Below are positions 17,957-26,134 of a stretch of DNA of 64,000 nt, piece by piece (position 1 is the stretch's first letter; the number at the start of each line of letters is the position of its first letter). The translations under genes and the position numbers were made by a program. A model generated the notes under the pieces. The model was given only the letters and a program-made list of their open reading frames with translations, ran no database searches and was not told the DNA's origin. Location of the stretch: NCBI GenBank assembly GCA_024583055.1, contig CP102145.1:2092662-2156661 (forward strand), given 5' to 3'. The stretch comes from Streptococcus suis. GTDB taxonomy: Bacteria; Bacillota; Bacilli; Lactobacillales; Streptococcaceae.

Positions 17957-18568
17957 ATGGCAAGTCTATTAATCGTAAAAGCCCACCCACTTGATGCCCA
18001 AAAATCCTACGCCTTACGAGCCTTGGAAGAGTTTCAAACTCGTTACGCCAGTTTGCACCCAGAAGATCAGATAGAAGTAGTGGATGTTTTTGAAGACCAG
18101 ATTCCAGCCTTGGACAAATCCTTGTTAGCGGCTATGGGAGCAGCTAAAAAAGGCGAGAATATTAGTCCTGAACAAGCAAAGCAATTGGACCGTTACAATG
18201 CCTTGACCCAGCAATTTCTTGCAGCTGATAAGATTGTCGTCGTCAATCCTCTCTGGAATCTCAATGTGCCAAGTCAGTTGGTATCTTGGGTCAATACCAT
18301 CAATGTAGCAGGCCTGACCTTTAAGTATGGTTCAGAAGGCTCTATCGGTTTGGTCAAGGACAAAAAGCTCCTGCACATCCAGTCCAATGGTGGTGTTTAT
18401 GCAGGTCAGGATCCAGCTGCCCAGTACATCAAGTCTATCTTTGAATTTTTAGGCTTTGAAGATATTCATCAAGTCTTTATCGAAGGGCAATCGGCTGATC
18501 CGAGCCAGGCTCAGGCTATTTTTGAAGAGGCAATGGCTAAAATTGATCGGATTTTAGAAAGATTTTAA
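17957..18568 (+). CDS. azoR: FMN-dependent NADH:quinone reductase / azoreductase
   Basis: The 203-aa protein is a flavodoxin-fold reductase of the AzoR/YhdA group that moves two electrons from NADH via FMN to quinones or azo compounds. Family features: the N-terminal VKAHPLDAQKSYALR phosphate loop, NPLWNLNVPSQL around residue 97, and the HIQSNGGVYAG block. Start ATG 17957 has a GGAG site 8 nt upstream. It is a single-gene unit with a terminator. Confidence 0.88.
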   Translation: MASLLIVKAHPLDAQKSYALRALEEFQTRYASLHPEDQIEVVDVFEDQIPALDKSLLAAMGAAKKGENISPEQAKQLDRYNALTQQFLAADKIVVVNPLWNLNVPSQLVSWVNTINVAGLTFKYGSEGSIGLVKDKKLLHIQSNGGVYAGQDPAAQYIKSIFEFLGFEDIHQVFIEGQSADPSQAQAIFEEAMAKIDRILERF

Positions 18569-18571
18569 ACC

Positions 18572-18606
18572 AAAACCTCGACCTATTTGGGTCGAGGTTT
18601 TTTTGT
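18572..18606. terminator. Bidirectional terminator
   Basis: AAAACCTCGACC and GGTCGAGGTTTT arms with a short loop and T-runs on both strands lie between convergent azoR and the GIY-YIG gene; the hairpin runs into the 3' end of the latter. Confidence 0.9.
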
Positions 18607-18855
18607 CATTTCTGCGATGTAGTCTAACTTGCTCTGCCGACTGCGTTTCTTAAACAAAGCCTCGGCAGACATGGCTTCCTGCTTGCTGGAAAAGGCTTCT
18701 TGGTAGACCAGGCTGACAGGCAAGCGTGCGCGGGTGTACTTGGCCCCTTTCCCACGATTATGGGTAGCAAGCCGCTTCTCCACATCAGTCGTATAGCCAG
18801 TATAAAGACTCCCGTCGGCACATTCCAAGACATAAAAGTAGGCCTTATTTTCCAT
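18583..18855 (-). CDS. GIY-YIG domain protein (UPF0213/YhbQ family)
   Basis: Small single-domain GIY-YIG nuclease-like protein of 90 aa starting at [12 protein letters not shown]. The degenerate GIY (YFYVLEC) and YIG (LYTGYT) motifs are followed by the conserved Arg of [17 protein letters not shown]. Relatives YhbQ/YazA have structure-specific nuclease activity, but the physiological role is unclear. It overlaps trmN6 by 11 nt, so both are co-translated. Confidence 0.88.
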   Translation of the reverse strand: MENKAYFYVLECADGSLYTGYTTDVEKRLATHNRGKGAKYTRARLPVSLVYQEAFSSKQEAMSAEALFKKRSRQSKLDYIAEMTKKPRPK

Positions 18856-19594
18856 AATAAATCTCACGAATGGCAGAAGTGTAGTCGCCGTTTTCCTCAT
18901 GGACAACCAGAGGTGGCAGGATGTGTAGCCCATCTACCGATCCGTCCTTGATCGCCTCAATCAGTAACATATTGGCCTCCTTGCTGGCCTTGGGATAGAC
19001 AAACTGGATGCGTTTGGGAGCTAGTTTGTAGGTTCTCAGCGTGTCCAAAATATCTAAAAATCGGTCGGGTCTGTGGACCATGGCCAAGCGACCATTGGAC
19101 TTGAGCACCTGTTGGGCCACCTGACAAATGCTGTCTAGGTTGGTCGCAATCTCGTGTCTGGCTAGAAGATAATGCTCGCTTTCATTTAGGTTTGACTCTT
19201 TATCTACCTTGAAGTAGGGAGGATTGCAGAGCATCAAATCAACCTTGGACCGCAGATCATACTGGGGTAGATTTGCCAAGTCATCATTGATAACGGAAAG
19301 TTGTTCCTCCAGACCGTTGAGGACAATGGAACGGCGGTTCATATCCGCCAAGCGTTCCTGTAATTCAACCTGAATAATCTGGGCCTTGGTGCGTGTAGAG
19401 GCAAAGAGCCCCACCGCCCCATTTCCGCTACAAAGATCAACAATTAGCCCCTTCTGAGCAGGCATTTTTGGAAAGCGAGAGAGGAGGACGCTGTCAATCG
19501 AGTAGCTAAAAACCTCCCGATTTTGAATAATCTGAACATCTGTCGAGAAGAGCTGGTCAATCCGCTCTCCGTCTAATAAAACTGGATTGTGCAT
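18845..19594 (-). CDS. tRNA1(Val) (adenine(37)-N6)-methyltransferase-like (TrmN6/YfiC family)
   Basis: SAM-dependent N6-adenine methyltransferase of 249 aa. The SAM loop [11 protein letters not shown] lies at about 52-62 and the catalytic NPPYF at about 124-128. In E. coli, YfiC methylates A37 of tRNA1-Val; Firmicutes homologues (YabB) sit next to a GIY-YIG gene as here. The exact target base in streptococci is inferred. Confidence 0.88.
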   Translation of the reverse strand: MHNPVLLDGERIDQLFSTDVQIIQNREVFSYSIDSVLLSRFPKMPAQKGLIVDLCSGNGAVGLFASTRTKAQIIQVELQERLADMNRRSIVLNGLEEQLSVINDDLANLPQYDLRSKVDLMLCNPPYFKVDKESNLNESEHYLLARHEIATNLDSICQVAQQVLKSNGRLAMVHRPDRFLDILDTLRTYKLAPKRIQFVYPKASKEANMLLIEAIKDGSVDGLHILPPLVVHEENGDYTSAIREIYYGK

Positions 19595-19690
19595 GAGATT
19601 ATTATAGCATATCGCAGGCTGTTTAGGTGGAGAAGGAAATACGGAGGTCTAGATTTTTCTTTCAAATGGATTTTTTAAAACAAGTTTGTT

Positions 19691-19700
19691 TACAATTGTA
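19691..19700. promoter_or_regulatory. cop box 1 (CopY operator)
   Basis: TACAATTGTA fits the CopY consensus TACANNTGTA exactly and overlaps the -35 region of the copA promoter. Confidence 0.8.
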
Positions 19701-19716
19701 GTCAATTGTTGTACAA

Positions 19717-19722
19717 TATAAT
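19717..19722 (+). promoter_or_regulatory. -10 element of the copA promoter
   Basis: TATAAT lies between the two cop boxes. The -35 region overlaps cop box 1 and is weak. Confidence 0.6.
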
Positions 19723-19732
19723 TACAAATGTA
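19723..19732. promoter_or_regulatory. cop box 2 (CopY operator)
   Basis: TACAAATGTA matches TACANNTGTA and covers the predicted transcription start of copA, directly after the -10. Confidence 0.8.
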
Positions 19733-19749
19733 GTCAAAGGAGAAATTCT

Positions 19750-22206
19750 ATGAAAAAAATGACCCTGCCTGTTCAAGGAATGACCTGTGCCACCTGTGCC
19801 TTGACGGTCGAGAAGGCTGTCGGGAAATTAGTAGGAGTAGAGGAAGCCAGCGTCAATTTGGCAACTGAAAAATTGAGTGTCAGTTTTGATGAAAATGTCT
19901 TGAGCCTTAGCGACATTGGTCATGCAGTTGAAAAGGCTGGTTATGGCTTGGTCCGCAACCTTATCACAGAAACCTATGCTATTGAGGGCATGACCTGTGC
20001 TTCCTGTGCCATGACGGTAGAAAAGGCGCTAGGGAAACTGGCTGGTATGGAAGAAGTGGCTGTCAATCTGGCAACGGAAAAGGCAACGATGACATATGAC
20101 AAGGATCGCTTAGATGCAGCTGCGATTCTGTCTGCCGTTGAAAAAGCTGGCTACAAGGCTGTCTTGCCACAAACAAATTCGCTTGTTACAGCTGTCGATA
20201 GTAAGGAACAACATCAATCAGATTTGTGGTCCCGTTTTATCTGGTCAACTGTGTTCACCCTGCCCTTACTCTATATCGCCATGGGGCCAATGTTACCGGG
20301 TGGTGGTTTACCTTTACCTGCCTTTCTTCATCAACCCTTGACTTTCGCCTTGGTTCAACTATTTCTGACTCTGCCGGTCATGTATATTGGGCGCGCCTTC
20401 TATCAAAAAGGTTTTAAGACACTGTTTGCAGGCCATCCCAATATGGACAGCTTGATTGCGGTGGGAACTAGCGCAGCTCTTGTGCAAGGTCTGATTATGA
20501 CGGTTCTGATTGCGAGAGGTCAGGCGGATCTGTCGCATGGGCACCCCGAGCTCTATTTCGAGTCTGCCGCTGTGATTTTAACCTTGATTACCCTTGGGAA
20601 ACACATGGAGGCCCTGTCCAAAGGATGGACGTCCGATGCCATCAAGAAATTGATGAACCTAGCTCCTAAGACAGCCAGACTAATCCGCGACGGGCAAGAA
20701 ATCACCCTTCCCTTGGAACAAGTCCAAGTTGGGGATGTCTTGCAGGTCCGTCCGGGTGAACAAATTCCAGTTGACGGAAAAGTTCTCCAAGGTCAATCGA
20801 CCGTGGATGAGTCTATGCTGACGGGAGAAAGTTTGCCGGTCAAAAAAGCAGTCGGTGATAGCGTAGTGGGTGCCACACTCAATCAGCATGGTGCCTTTCA
20901 AATGCAAGCGACCAAGGTTGGAGCAGATACGACTCTGGCACAAATTATTCGGCTGGTCGAAGAGGCACAGGGTTCTAAAGCGCCCATTGCCCAGCTGGCT
21001 GACCGTGTTTCAGCGGTTTTTGTGCCGATTGTTATGGTCCTGGCCCTCCTATCTGGGTTAGCATGGTGGACCTTGGGGCAAGAGCCTTGGATTTTCTCTC
21101 TTTCCATCACTATTTCAGTGCTGGTCATTGCCTGTCCTTGTGCTCTGGGGCTTGCGACACCGACGGCTATTATGGTCGGGACTGGTAAGGGGGCGGAAAA
21201 TGGTCTCCTCTTTAAGTCTGGTCAAGCCGTTGAGGTCCTTCAAAAGGTCAACACCATCGTTTTCGACAAGACGGGAACCATTACCCAAGGCAAACCTCAA
21301 GTGACGGACATGACAGTTTTCAGTTCTGCCACTGAGGAAGAAGTTCTCCAGCTGGCAGCAAGTGCGGAGCAATACTCTGAGCATCCGCTGGCTCAAGCCC
21401 TGCTCAAATCCGCAGAGGACGCTGGATTATCTCTTCTCCCTAGTCAGGATTTCCAAGCCCTTTCCGGTCGCGGTTTGTCGGTGAAAATAGCAGAGCAGAC
21501 TATTTTGTTGGGCAATGAAAAGCTGATGAAGGAGTCTGGGATTGCGCTTGGCTCTGCCATTGCGACAGCAGAAACCTACGCCAACCAAGCCAAGACGCCT
21601 GTCTATCTGGCAGCAGACGGACACTTGTTGGTAGTCATTGCCATTGCTGACCAAGTAAAACCATCCAGTCACGCAGCCATCCAGGCTTTGCACCAGATGG
21701 GATTGGAAGTGGTCATGCTGACAGGGGACAATGAGAAAACAGCTCAGGCCATTGCTGACCAAGTGGGAATTGACACCGTCATCAGCCAAGTCTTGCCAGA
21801 GGATAAGGCCAATCAGGTCAAGCTCCTACAAGCCCAAGGCAAGCAGGTAGCTATGGTCGGAGACGGCATCAATGATGCTCCTGCCTTGGCCCAAGCCGAG
21901 GTTGGTATTGCCATTGGTTCTGGTACTGATGTCGCTATCGAAACGGCAGACTTGGTTCTCATGCACAGTGATTTGATGGATGTTCCTAAGGCTGTTCGAC
22001 TGAGCCAATTGACCATGAAAACCATCAAGCAAAATCTCTTCTGGGCCTTTGCCTACAATGTCATCGGCATTCCGATTGCCATGGGCCTCCTCCATCTCTT
22101 CGGCGGTCCCCTTCTCAATCCAATGCTGGCTGGAGCAGCCATGGCCCTCAGCTCTGTATCTGTCCTGCTCAATGCCCTGCGTTTGCGGACCAGAAAATTG
22201 ATTTAA
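19750..22206 (+). CDS. copA: Copper-exporting P1B-type ATPase CopA
   Basis: The 818-aa pump moves Cu(I) out across the membrane with ATP. There are two N-terminal heavy-metal domains (GMTCATC at 10-16, GMTCASC near 79-85), then the actuator TGES, the membrane CPC motif ([11 protein letters not shown]), phosphorylation site DKTGT, and GDGINDAP. Two cop boxes at the promoter indicate CopY repression relieved by copper. Neither copY nor copZ is adjacent, unlike the usual copYAZ operon of streptococci, so the repressor must act from elsewhere. Confidence 0.96.
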   Translation: MKKMTLPVQGMTCATCALTVEKAVGKLVGVEEASVNLATEKLSVSFDENVLSLSDIGHAVEKAGYGLVRNLITETYAIEGMTCASCAMTVEKALGKLAGMEEVAVNLATEKATMTYDKDRLDAAAILSAVEKAGYKAVLPQTNSLVTAVDSKEQHQSDLWSRFIWSTVFTLPLLYIAMGPMLPGGGLPLPAFLHQPLTFALVQLFLTLPVMYIGRAFYQKGFKTLFAGHPNMDSLIAVGTSAALVQGLIMTVLIARGQADLSHGHPELYFESAAVILTLITLGKHMEALSKGWTSDAIKKLMNLAPKTARLIRDGQEITLPLEQVQVGDVLQVRPGEQIPVDGKVLQGQSTVDESMLTGESLPVKKAVGDSVVGATLNQHGAFQMQATKVGADTTLAQIIRLVEEAQGSKAPIAQLADRVSAVFVPIVMVLALLSGLAWWTLGQEPWIFSLSITISVLVIACPCALGLATPTAIMVGTGKGAENGLLFKSGQAVEVLQKVNTIVFDKTGTITQGKPQVTDMTVFSSATEEEVLQLAASAEQYSEHPLAQALLKSAEDAGLSLLPSQDFQALSGRGLSVKIAEQTILLGNEKLMKESGIALGSAIATAETYANQAKTPVYLAADGHLLVVIAIADQVKPSSHAAIQALHQMGLEVVMLTGDNEKTAQAIADQVGIDTVISQVLPEDKANQVKLLQAQGKQVAMVGDGINDAPALAQAEVGIAIGSGTDVAIETADLVLMHSDLMDVPKAVRLSQLTMKTIKQNLFWAFAYNVIGIPIAMGLLHLFGGPLLNPMLAGAAMALSSVSVLLNALRLRTRKLI

Positions 22207-22302
22207 GCAAATTTGTGTCAATCTCTACATCTTTAGTCAAATTAGTGGTAATTTTTTCAAAAAACGCTTACAATGGGTATAGCAATCGGAAGGAGATTGA
22301 AA

Positions 22303-22788
22303 ATGACGACATTTATTGGAAAAGAAGTGACCCTAGTAGGTCCACGTTTGCAGGTTGGTGACAAGGCGCCTGACTTTGTCCTCATGGACAATGAACTCAA
22401 TCTCAAGAGTCTCAAGGACTATGGCAAGAAGACTAAGATTATCAGCGTCGTGCCGTCCATTGATACAGGTATTTGTGATACCCAGACCCGCCGTTTCAAT
22501 GAAGAGCTGGCTGGCAAGGAAGACACAGTGGTTATCACGGTTTCTGTCGACCTGCCATTTGCCCAAAAGCGTTGGTGTGGAAATTCTGGTCTGGAGTCTG
22601 CAGTGACCCTGTCCGACTATTATGACCATGCCTTTGGAAAATCCTATGGTCTTCTCATGCAGGAGTGGAACCTCTTGGCGCGTGCGGTCTTTGTCCTCAA
22701 TGCCGACAATGAAATCACCTACGTAGAATACCTGGATAATGTCAACGAACACCCAGACTATGAAGCGGCTTTGGAGGCTGTTAAATAA
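22303..22788 (+). CDS. tpx: Thiol peroxidase
   Basis: Atypical 2-Cys peroxiredoxin, 161 aa, which reduces hydroperoxides with electrons from thioredoxin. The peroxidatic Cys58 is in [14 protein letters not shown] and the resolving Cys92 in [11 protein letters not shown] 22303 has a GGAG site; the ten-codon upstream extension lacks one. The last ~22 codons and the terminator are repeated at 29474-29580, on the far side of the accessory island. Confidence 0.96.
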   Translation: MTTFIGKEVTLVGPRLQVGDKAPDFVLMDNELNLKSLKDYGKKTKIISVVPSIDTGICDTQTRRFNEELAGKEDTVVITVSVDLPFAQKRWCGNSGLESAVTLSDYYDHAFGKSYGLLMQEWNLLARAVFVLNADNEITYVEYLDNVNEHPDYEAALEAVK

Positions 22789-22825
22789 AAGAATATATCG
22801 GTGCCGGAACAGGCATCGTTTTTTT
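22719..22825 (+). repeat. Left direct repeat: tpx 3' end plus terminator
   Basis: The 107-bp segment from CTACGTAGAATACC through the tpx stop and its hairpin recurs at 29474-29580 with 5 mismatches by eye. It marks the left border of the island. Confidence 0.9.
22799..22825 (+). terminator. tpx terminator
   Basis: CGGTGCC and GGCATCG (one wobble) around GGAACA are followed by seven T. Confidence 0.9.
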
Positions 22826-22916
22826 AACGCTTTAATTATCCTGCTAGAAATTTATTGTGAAGATAGGTTGTGATAAGAGGGGATGTTCATGATTTAGGAT
22901 GAAACGAAGAGATAAC

Positions 22917-22953
22917 ATACATATTCTGATATAGATTTTATAAATAATATGCA
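22917..22953. promoter_or_regulatory. Operator-like element copy 1 (before regulator gene)
   Basis: ATACATATTC... with arms CATATT (22920-22925) and AATATG (22946-22951). Nearly the same sequence lies at 24027-24063 before the peptide operon. The inner ATTTTA-AAA core is also shared. It ends about 50 bp before the -10 of the regulator gene. Confidence 0.55.
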
Positions 22954-23025
22954 AATGGATATTTTTATTGTCTTTAAAATTCATAAGTGCTAGAATAGTT
23001 GTATAATACGAGTGAGGTAACAACA

Positions 23026-23892
23026 ATGACTATACAACTAGGCTCTAGGTTAAAACAAAAAAGAAAAGAGATGAAATTATCTCAGAAAGAATTGGCAGAA
23101 GGTGTATGTAAACAAGGTCAAATTAGTAGAATTGAGAGTGGCGCTTATACTCCTGGTTCTGAGTTGCTTTTTGAATTATCAAAGAAACTAAATGTTTCAA
23201 TGAATTACTTTTTTGAAGACACTGTTTCTGAGCAGAAAGAGGAGTTAGCAGAATTCAAAACTGTTGTACGAAATTTCTTAGTCCATAGAGACTACCAAGG
23301 ACTACGATATGTTTATGAATTGGAGTCTAATAATAAACATCGTTTATCGGTAGCAAATCAATTATACTTAGAGTGGATAGGTGGATTAGTCGATTTTTAT
23401 TTTTATGATAAAAAGGAGGAAGCTATATCTAAAATGGAATATCTACTTGAACAATTGGAGAGTTCTAATTTATTTTTTTTACAAGTATCAAATACACTCC
23501 TAAATTTTTATTTTGATGTTAATGATGGAGAATTATTTGATGTACAATTTGAAAGACTGACAGAAAAAACGGATAATTTTCAACCTATCACGATTGAAGA
23601 ATTGGAATTAAAAATTAAACTTCAATATAACATTTCACGTTACCTGTGGCTAAAGAAGGATTACATCCAAGCTATAGCTAGCATCACAACGGCCATCGAA
23701 TTTTGTAGGTCACACAGGAGCTATTATTCCTTACCCGATTTATTTTGTTTACTAGGTAATGTCCATGAAGAACTTGGAAATACAGAGAGTGCGAAACAAC
23801 ATTTTCGTCAGGCATATTTTTTATATAAATTGGATGCTAACCGTCAAATGGAATTGAATCTGGAGCGATATATAGAAGAAGACAAAATCTAG
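23026..23892 (+). CDS. PlcR/TprA-like (RRNPP) transcriptional regulator
   Basis: The 288-aa protein has an N-terminal HTH_3 domain (residues 4-62, including LSQKELAEGVCKQGQISRIESG) followed by about 220 helical residues with TPR-like repeats (for example LLGNVHEELGNTESAKQHFRQAYFLY near the end). This is the architecture of RRNPP regulators that bind imported signalling peptides (PlcR, TprA, Rgg). Start ATG 23026 has a GAGG site. Its -10 TATAAT is at 23002-23007. It lies upstream of, and in the same direction as, a Phr-like peptide gene and the bacteriocin-like operon, which it probably controls. Confidence 0.85.
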   Translation: MTIQLGSRLKQKRKEMKLSQKELAEGVCKQGQISRIESGAYTPGSELLFELSKKLNVSMNYFFEDTVSEQKEELAEFKTVVRNFLVHRDYQGLRYVYELESNNKHRLSVANQLYLEWIGGLVDFYFYDKKEEAISKMEYLLEQLESSNLFFLQVSNTLLNFYFDVNDGELFDVQFERLTEKTDNFQPITIEELELKIKLQYNISRYLWLKKDYIQAIASITTAIEFCRSHRSYYSLPDLFCLLGNVHEELGNTESAKQHFRQAYFLYKLDANRQMELNLERYIEEDKI

Positions 23893-23946
23893 GAATCCCA
23901 ATGACCTAAAGATTGGCAAGAGTTGATAGTAGATAAGTATATATTT

Positions 23947-23994
23947 AAACGCAGGGAATCAGCCAATTTGCTAACATGATTTCTGCGTTTTTAA
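23947..23994 (+). terminator. Terminator after the regulator gene
   Basis: AAACGCAG..AATCA and TGATT.CTGCGTTT arms (14-15 nt, small bulge) are followed by a T-run. It isolates the regulator from the peptide operon. Confidence 0.8.
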
Positions 23995-24026
23995 TTTGCA
24001 AAATTCTTTTAATTATACTGCTAAAA

Positions 24027-24063
24027 ATACATATTCGAATATAATTTTAAAAAATATGAATTT
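24027..24063. promoter_or_regulatory. Operator-like element copy 2 (before peptide operon)
   Basis: ATACATATTCGAATATA... with arms CATATT (24030-24035) and AATATG (24053-24058), plus a perfect 12-bp palindrome ATATTCGAATAT (24031-24042). It ends just upstream of the -35 at 24077, a position typical of activator sites. Confidence 0.6.
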
Positions 24064-24076
24064 TTTATTTTTTATA

Positions 24077-24105
24077 TTGACAAGATAAAAGAGTTATGAT
24101 AAACT
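24077..24105 (+). promoter_or_regulatory. Promoter of the peptide operon
   Basis: -35 TTGACA, 17-bp spacer, extended -10 TGATAAACT; start of transcription near 24112. Confidence 0.75.
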
Positions 24106-24127
24106 ACAAATGAAAGGGGTTACAAAA

Positions 24128-24256
24128 ATGAAAAAGAAAGATTATATTAAAATTGTTCAACTTTTAATTTTGCTTTTAACCTTATTGATTTTTATTAATA
24201 ATAAAGTGATTTTGAACGGAATTGATCCAGGTGCCTTAAATATTTACTTTAAATAG
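24128..24256 (+). CDS. 42-aa Phr-like pheromone candidate
   Basis: Short ORF with an AAAGGGG site 5 nt upstream. MKKKDYIK is followed by a hydrophobic stretch (IVQLLILLLTLLIFI), then a C-terminal tail NNKVILNGIDPGALNIYFK. This is the shape of exported pro-pheromones of RRNPP regulators. The NGIDPG part resembles the NGLDVG core of pneumococcal PhrA (recalled, not aligned), the ligand of TprA. It is the first gene after the regulated promoter, as a positive-feedback signal would be. It could instead be a small membrane subunit. Confidence 0.6.
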   Translation: MKKKDYIKIVQLLILLLTLLIFINNKVILNGIDPGALNIYFK

Positions 24257-24276
24257 GGTTAGGATGGTGAGGTAGT

Positions 24277-24867
24277 ATGAAGCAAAGGTGTTATTTTATT
24301 TGGTTAATGGGAATAGTTGCCCTTTTTATAATAGGCCTTTGTGTGAAAATGTATGAGGATAAAGGTAATACTACTTCTCAAGTACAAGAAGTTGCTATTC
24401 GGGAAGTTGAGAAAGAATTTGTGCAATATAAGGAAATTTGGGAAGGAACTACATTCCCAACACTTTCGGTAAGAGATAAAGAGGAGCAGACGATTGTATT
24501 TACATCAGAATTAAAGAAACCAAAATTATATGTTATGTGGGCTAGTTGGTGTTCAGATTGTCAAAGAGAGCTACCAGTAATTGAAAAAATCTATAGTACT
24601 TATAAGGATGATATTGACTTTGTTTTAATTGATTTAGTTGGTTTTCGTGATGAAACAGTTGAAAAAGCTCTAAACTATTATAATGACAATAAGTTTACTT
24701 TTCCTATTTATTTTGACGTGGATCAAACTGTGGTTAATAGTTTAGAATTAAAAGCTATACCAACGCTTTATTTTGTAAATTCTAACAATCAAATTGAAAA
24801 AATATTCATTGAGACGGTTGATGAGGATTCTTTGAATAGAGAAATTTCTAAATTGGCTAATAGTTAG
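24277..24867 (+). CDS. Membrane-anchored thioredoxin-like (TlpA/ResA type) protein
   Basis: The 196-aa protein has an N-terminal membrane anchor (about 8-24) and an extracytoplasmic thioredoxin fold with the active site WCSDC (Cys92, Cys95) and the cis-Pro loop KAIPTLYF. TlpA-like proteins act on disulfides outside the membrane. Placed 20 nt after the Phr-like ORF and 49 nt before two Cys-containing precursor genes, it most likely forms or corrects their disulfide. Start ATG 24277 has a GAGG site. Confidence 0.85.
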   Translation: MKQRCYFIWLMGIVALFIIGLCVKMYEDKGNTTSQVQEVAIREVEKEFVQYKEIWEGTTFPTLSVRDKEEQTIVFTSELKKPKLYVMWASWCSDCQRELPVIEKIYSTYKDDIDFVLIDLVGFRDETVEKALNYYNDNKFTFPIYFDVDQTVVNSLELKAIPTLYFVNSNNQIEKIFIETVDEDSLNREISKLANS

Positions 24868-24916
24868 TTTTCAATTTTAAAAAGTGACAGCATATCAATA
24901 AAGAGGAGACAGTATC

Positions 24917-25015
24917 ATGAAAAAACTTACTAAATTACAAAAAATGTTTATAGTAGCTGGTCGTTTTTGCATTATCGGATTTCCAGGTGGTGGTGGATTC
25001 CTTTGTTGGGATTAA
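24917..25015 (+). CDS. Cys-peptide precursor 1 (bacteriocin- or signal-like)
   Basis: 32 codons with a GAGGAG site 9 nt upstream. A 15-residue leader, MKKLTKLQKMFIVAG, ends in AG with hydrophobic residues at -4 and -12, matching the double-glycine-type pattern cut by C39 peptidases. The predicted mature peptide is RFCIIGFPGGGGFLCWD (17 aa), with Cys at 3 and 15. The second gene downstream has a leader of the same length and the same GFLCWD end. No known bacteriocin family is recognised. Confidence 0.8.
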   Translation: MKKLTKLQKMFIVAGRFCIIGFPGGGGFLCWD

Positions 25016-25047
25016 TAAAAATTAGTTAATAAAATAAGAGGTGTGCC

Positions 25048-25143
25048 ATGAGAAAATTGAATATGGAAGAAAAAACAAAAATAACAGCTGGTCAAATTTG
25101 TCTATACTATTGGTATGGAATCGGTTTCCTTTGCTGGGATTAG
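25048..25143 (+). CDS. Cys-peptide precursor 2 (paralogue of precursor 1)
   Basis: 31 codons with an AGAGGTG site 5 nt upstream. Leader MRKLNMEEKTKITAG (15 aa, AG end, Leu at -12, Ile at -4), predicted mature peptide QICLYYWYGIGFLCWD (16 aa) with Cys at 3 and 14. The core is aromatic where precursor 1 is glycine-rich, but both begin x-x-Cys and end GFLCWD. The pair looks like a two-component or variant peptide set with one disulfide loop each. Confidence 0.8.
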   Translation: MRKLNMEEKTKITAGQICLYYWYGIGFLCWD

Positions 25144-25185
25144 TTTACATGGTTCCGTTCACCAAATAATTTAATAACTTGACTG

Positions 25186-25223
25186 GTCGATAGTTTGTCA
25201 CTTTTCTATCGACTTTTCTTTTT
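25186..25223 (+). terminator. Partial terminator between precursors and transporter genes
   Basis: GTCGATAG and CTATCGAC (8 bp) around a 12-nt loop are followed by TTTTCTTTTT. It lies between precursor 2 and the ABC genes, where partial read-through would give more precursor than transporter mRNA. Confidence 0.7.
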
Positions 25224-25234
25224 AGGAGGTTGCT

Positions 25235-26134
25235 ATGGCAAATACATTATTAAATGTTACAGCAGTATCCAAAACTTACGGAAAGCAAAAAGTTTTAGAT
25301 AATATTAGTTTTGATATTAACTGTAGAGAAATTTGTGGTCTAGTGGGAGAAAATGGTGCTGGAAAGACTACTTTAATTCGAATTCTTGCAGGATTGATTT
25401 CGAGTAATTCTGGTGAAATAAGCGGTTTAGAGAGTCAAGCTGTTTCCTGTATAGTAGAATCACCTGCTCTGTATCCCCATTTATCTGCAGGCGACAATCT
25501 TCGTGTTCAAATGATAGGTTTAGGAATCGGAGCGGATAAAGACAAAGTCAAAAATCTATTACGTATGGTTGGACTTGAGGGTGTAGACTCTAAGAAAAAA
25601 GTGAAAGATTTTTCTCTTGGAATGAAGCAACGTTTAGCAATTGCACTAGCGATTTGTGATTGGCCCAAACTACTTATATTAGATGAGCCAATAAATGGTC
25701 TGGACCCTGTAGGAATTAAGGAAATTCGTGAGATTCTTCTGCTTTTGAAAAATGAGTATCGTATGACCATTCTAGTTTCAAGTCATATCTTGTCTGAATT
25801 AGACTTGCTAGTTGATAAGTATATTATCATGAGCAAAGGAAAAGTGTTGCAAATAATCCAAAAAGATGCCTTGCAAAACCTACTCCAAACCAAACGGATC
25901 GTTAGAGTGGATAAGGAGTATGAAGCGCTTGAAGTGTTACTTTCCGAGGGAATTGAGGCGATAGTGACCGACGAAGGAATAGAGCTTTCAGAAATTGGGA
26001 AATCGACCAGCTGGATTATTGATTGCTTACGGAAAAAAGGTATTCAAATTGAGGAAATCATTAAATTTCAACCGAGTTTTGAATCCTATTATCTATCTTT
26101 GATTACAAGAGAGGAGGTTCCTCATGTTCCATAA
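25235..26134 (+). CDS. ABC transporter ATP-binding protein (BcrA/LanF-like)
   Basis: The 299-aa ATPase has Walker A GENGAGKTT (about 38-46), signature FSLGMKQRL, Walker B LLILDEP and a C-terminal extension typical of BcrA-type ATPases. These pair with ABC-2 permeases to protect producers from their own bacteriocins or to export peptides. It overlaps the permease gene by 11 nt and has an AGGAGG site. Immunity is the favoured role by context. Confidence 0.9.
   Translation: MANTLLNVTAVSKTYGKQKVLDNISFDINCREICGLVGENGAGKTTLIRILAGLISSNSGEISGLESQAVSCIVESPALYPHLSAGDNLRVQMIGLGIGADKDKVKNLLRMVGLEGVDSKKKVKDFSLGMKQRLAIALAICDWPKLLILDEPINGLDPVGIKEIREILLLLKNEYRMTILVSSHILSELDLLVDKYIIMSKGKVLQIIQKDALQNLLQTKRIVRVDKEYEALEVLLSEGIEAIVTDEGIELSEIGKSTSWIIDCLRKKGIQIEEIIKFQPSFESYYLSLITREEVPHVP

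Noticed and set aside
22250..22280. AAAACGCTTACA before tpx as a cre site
   Set aside because: Only one half fits; the TG of the other half is missing.
24917..25143. Cys peptides as lantibiotics or sactipeptides
   Set aside because: No LanB/LanM/LanKC or radical SAM gene is in the island and the cores have almost no Ser/Thr; disulfide is the simpler reading.
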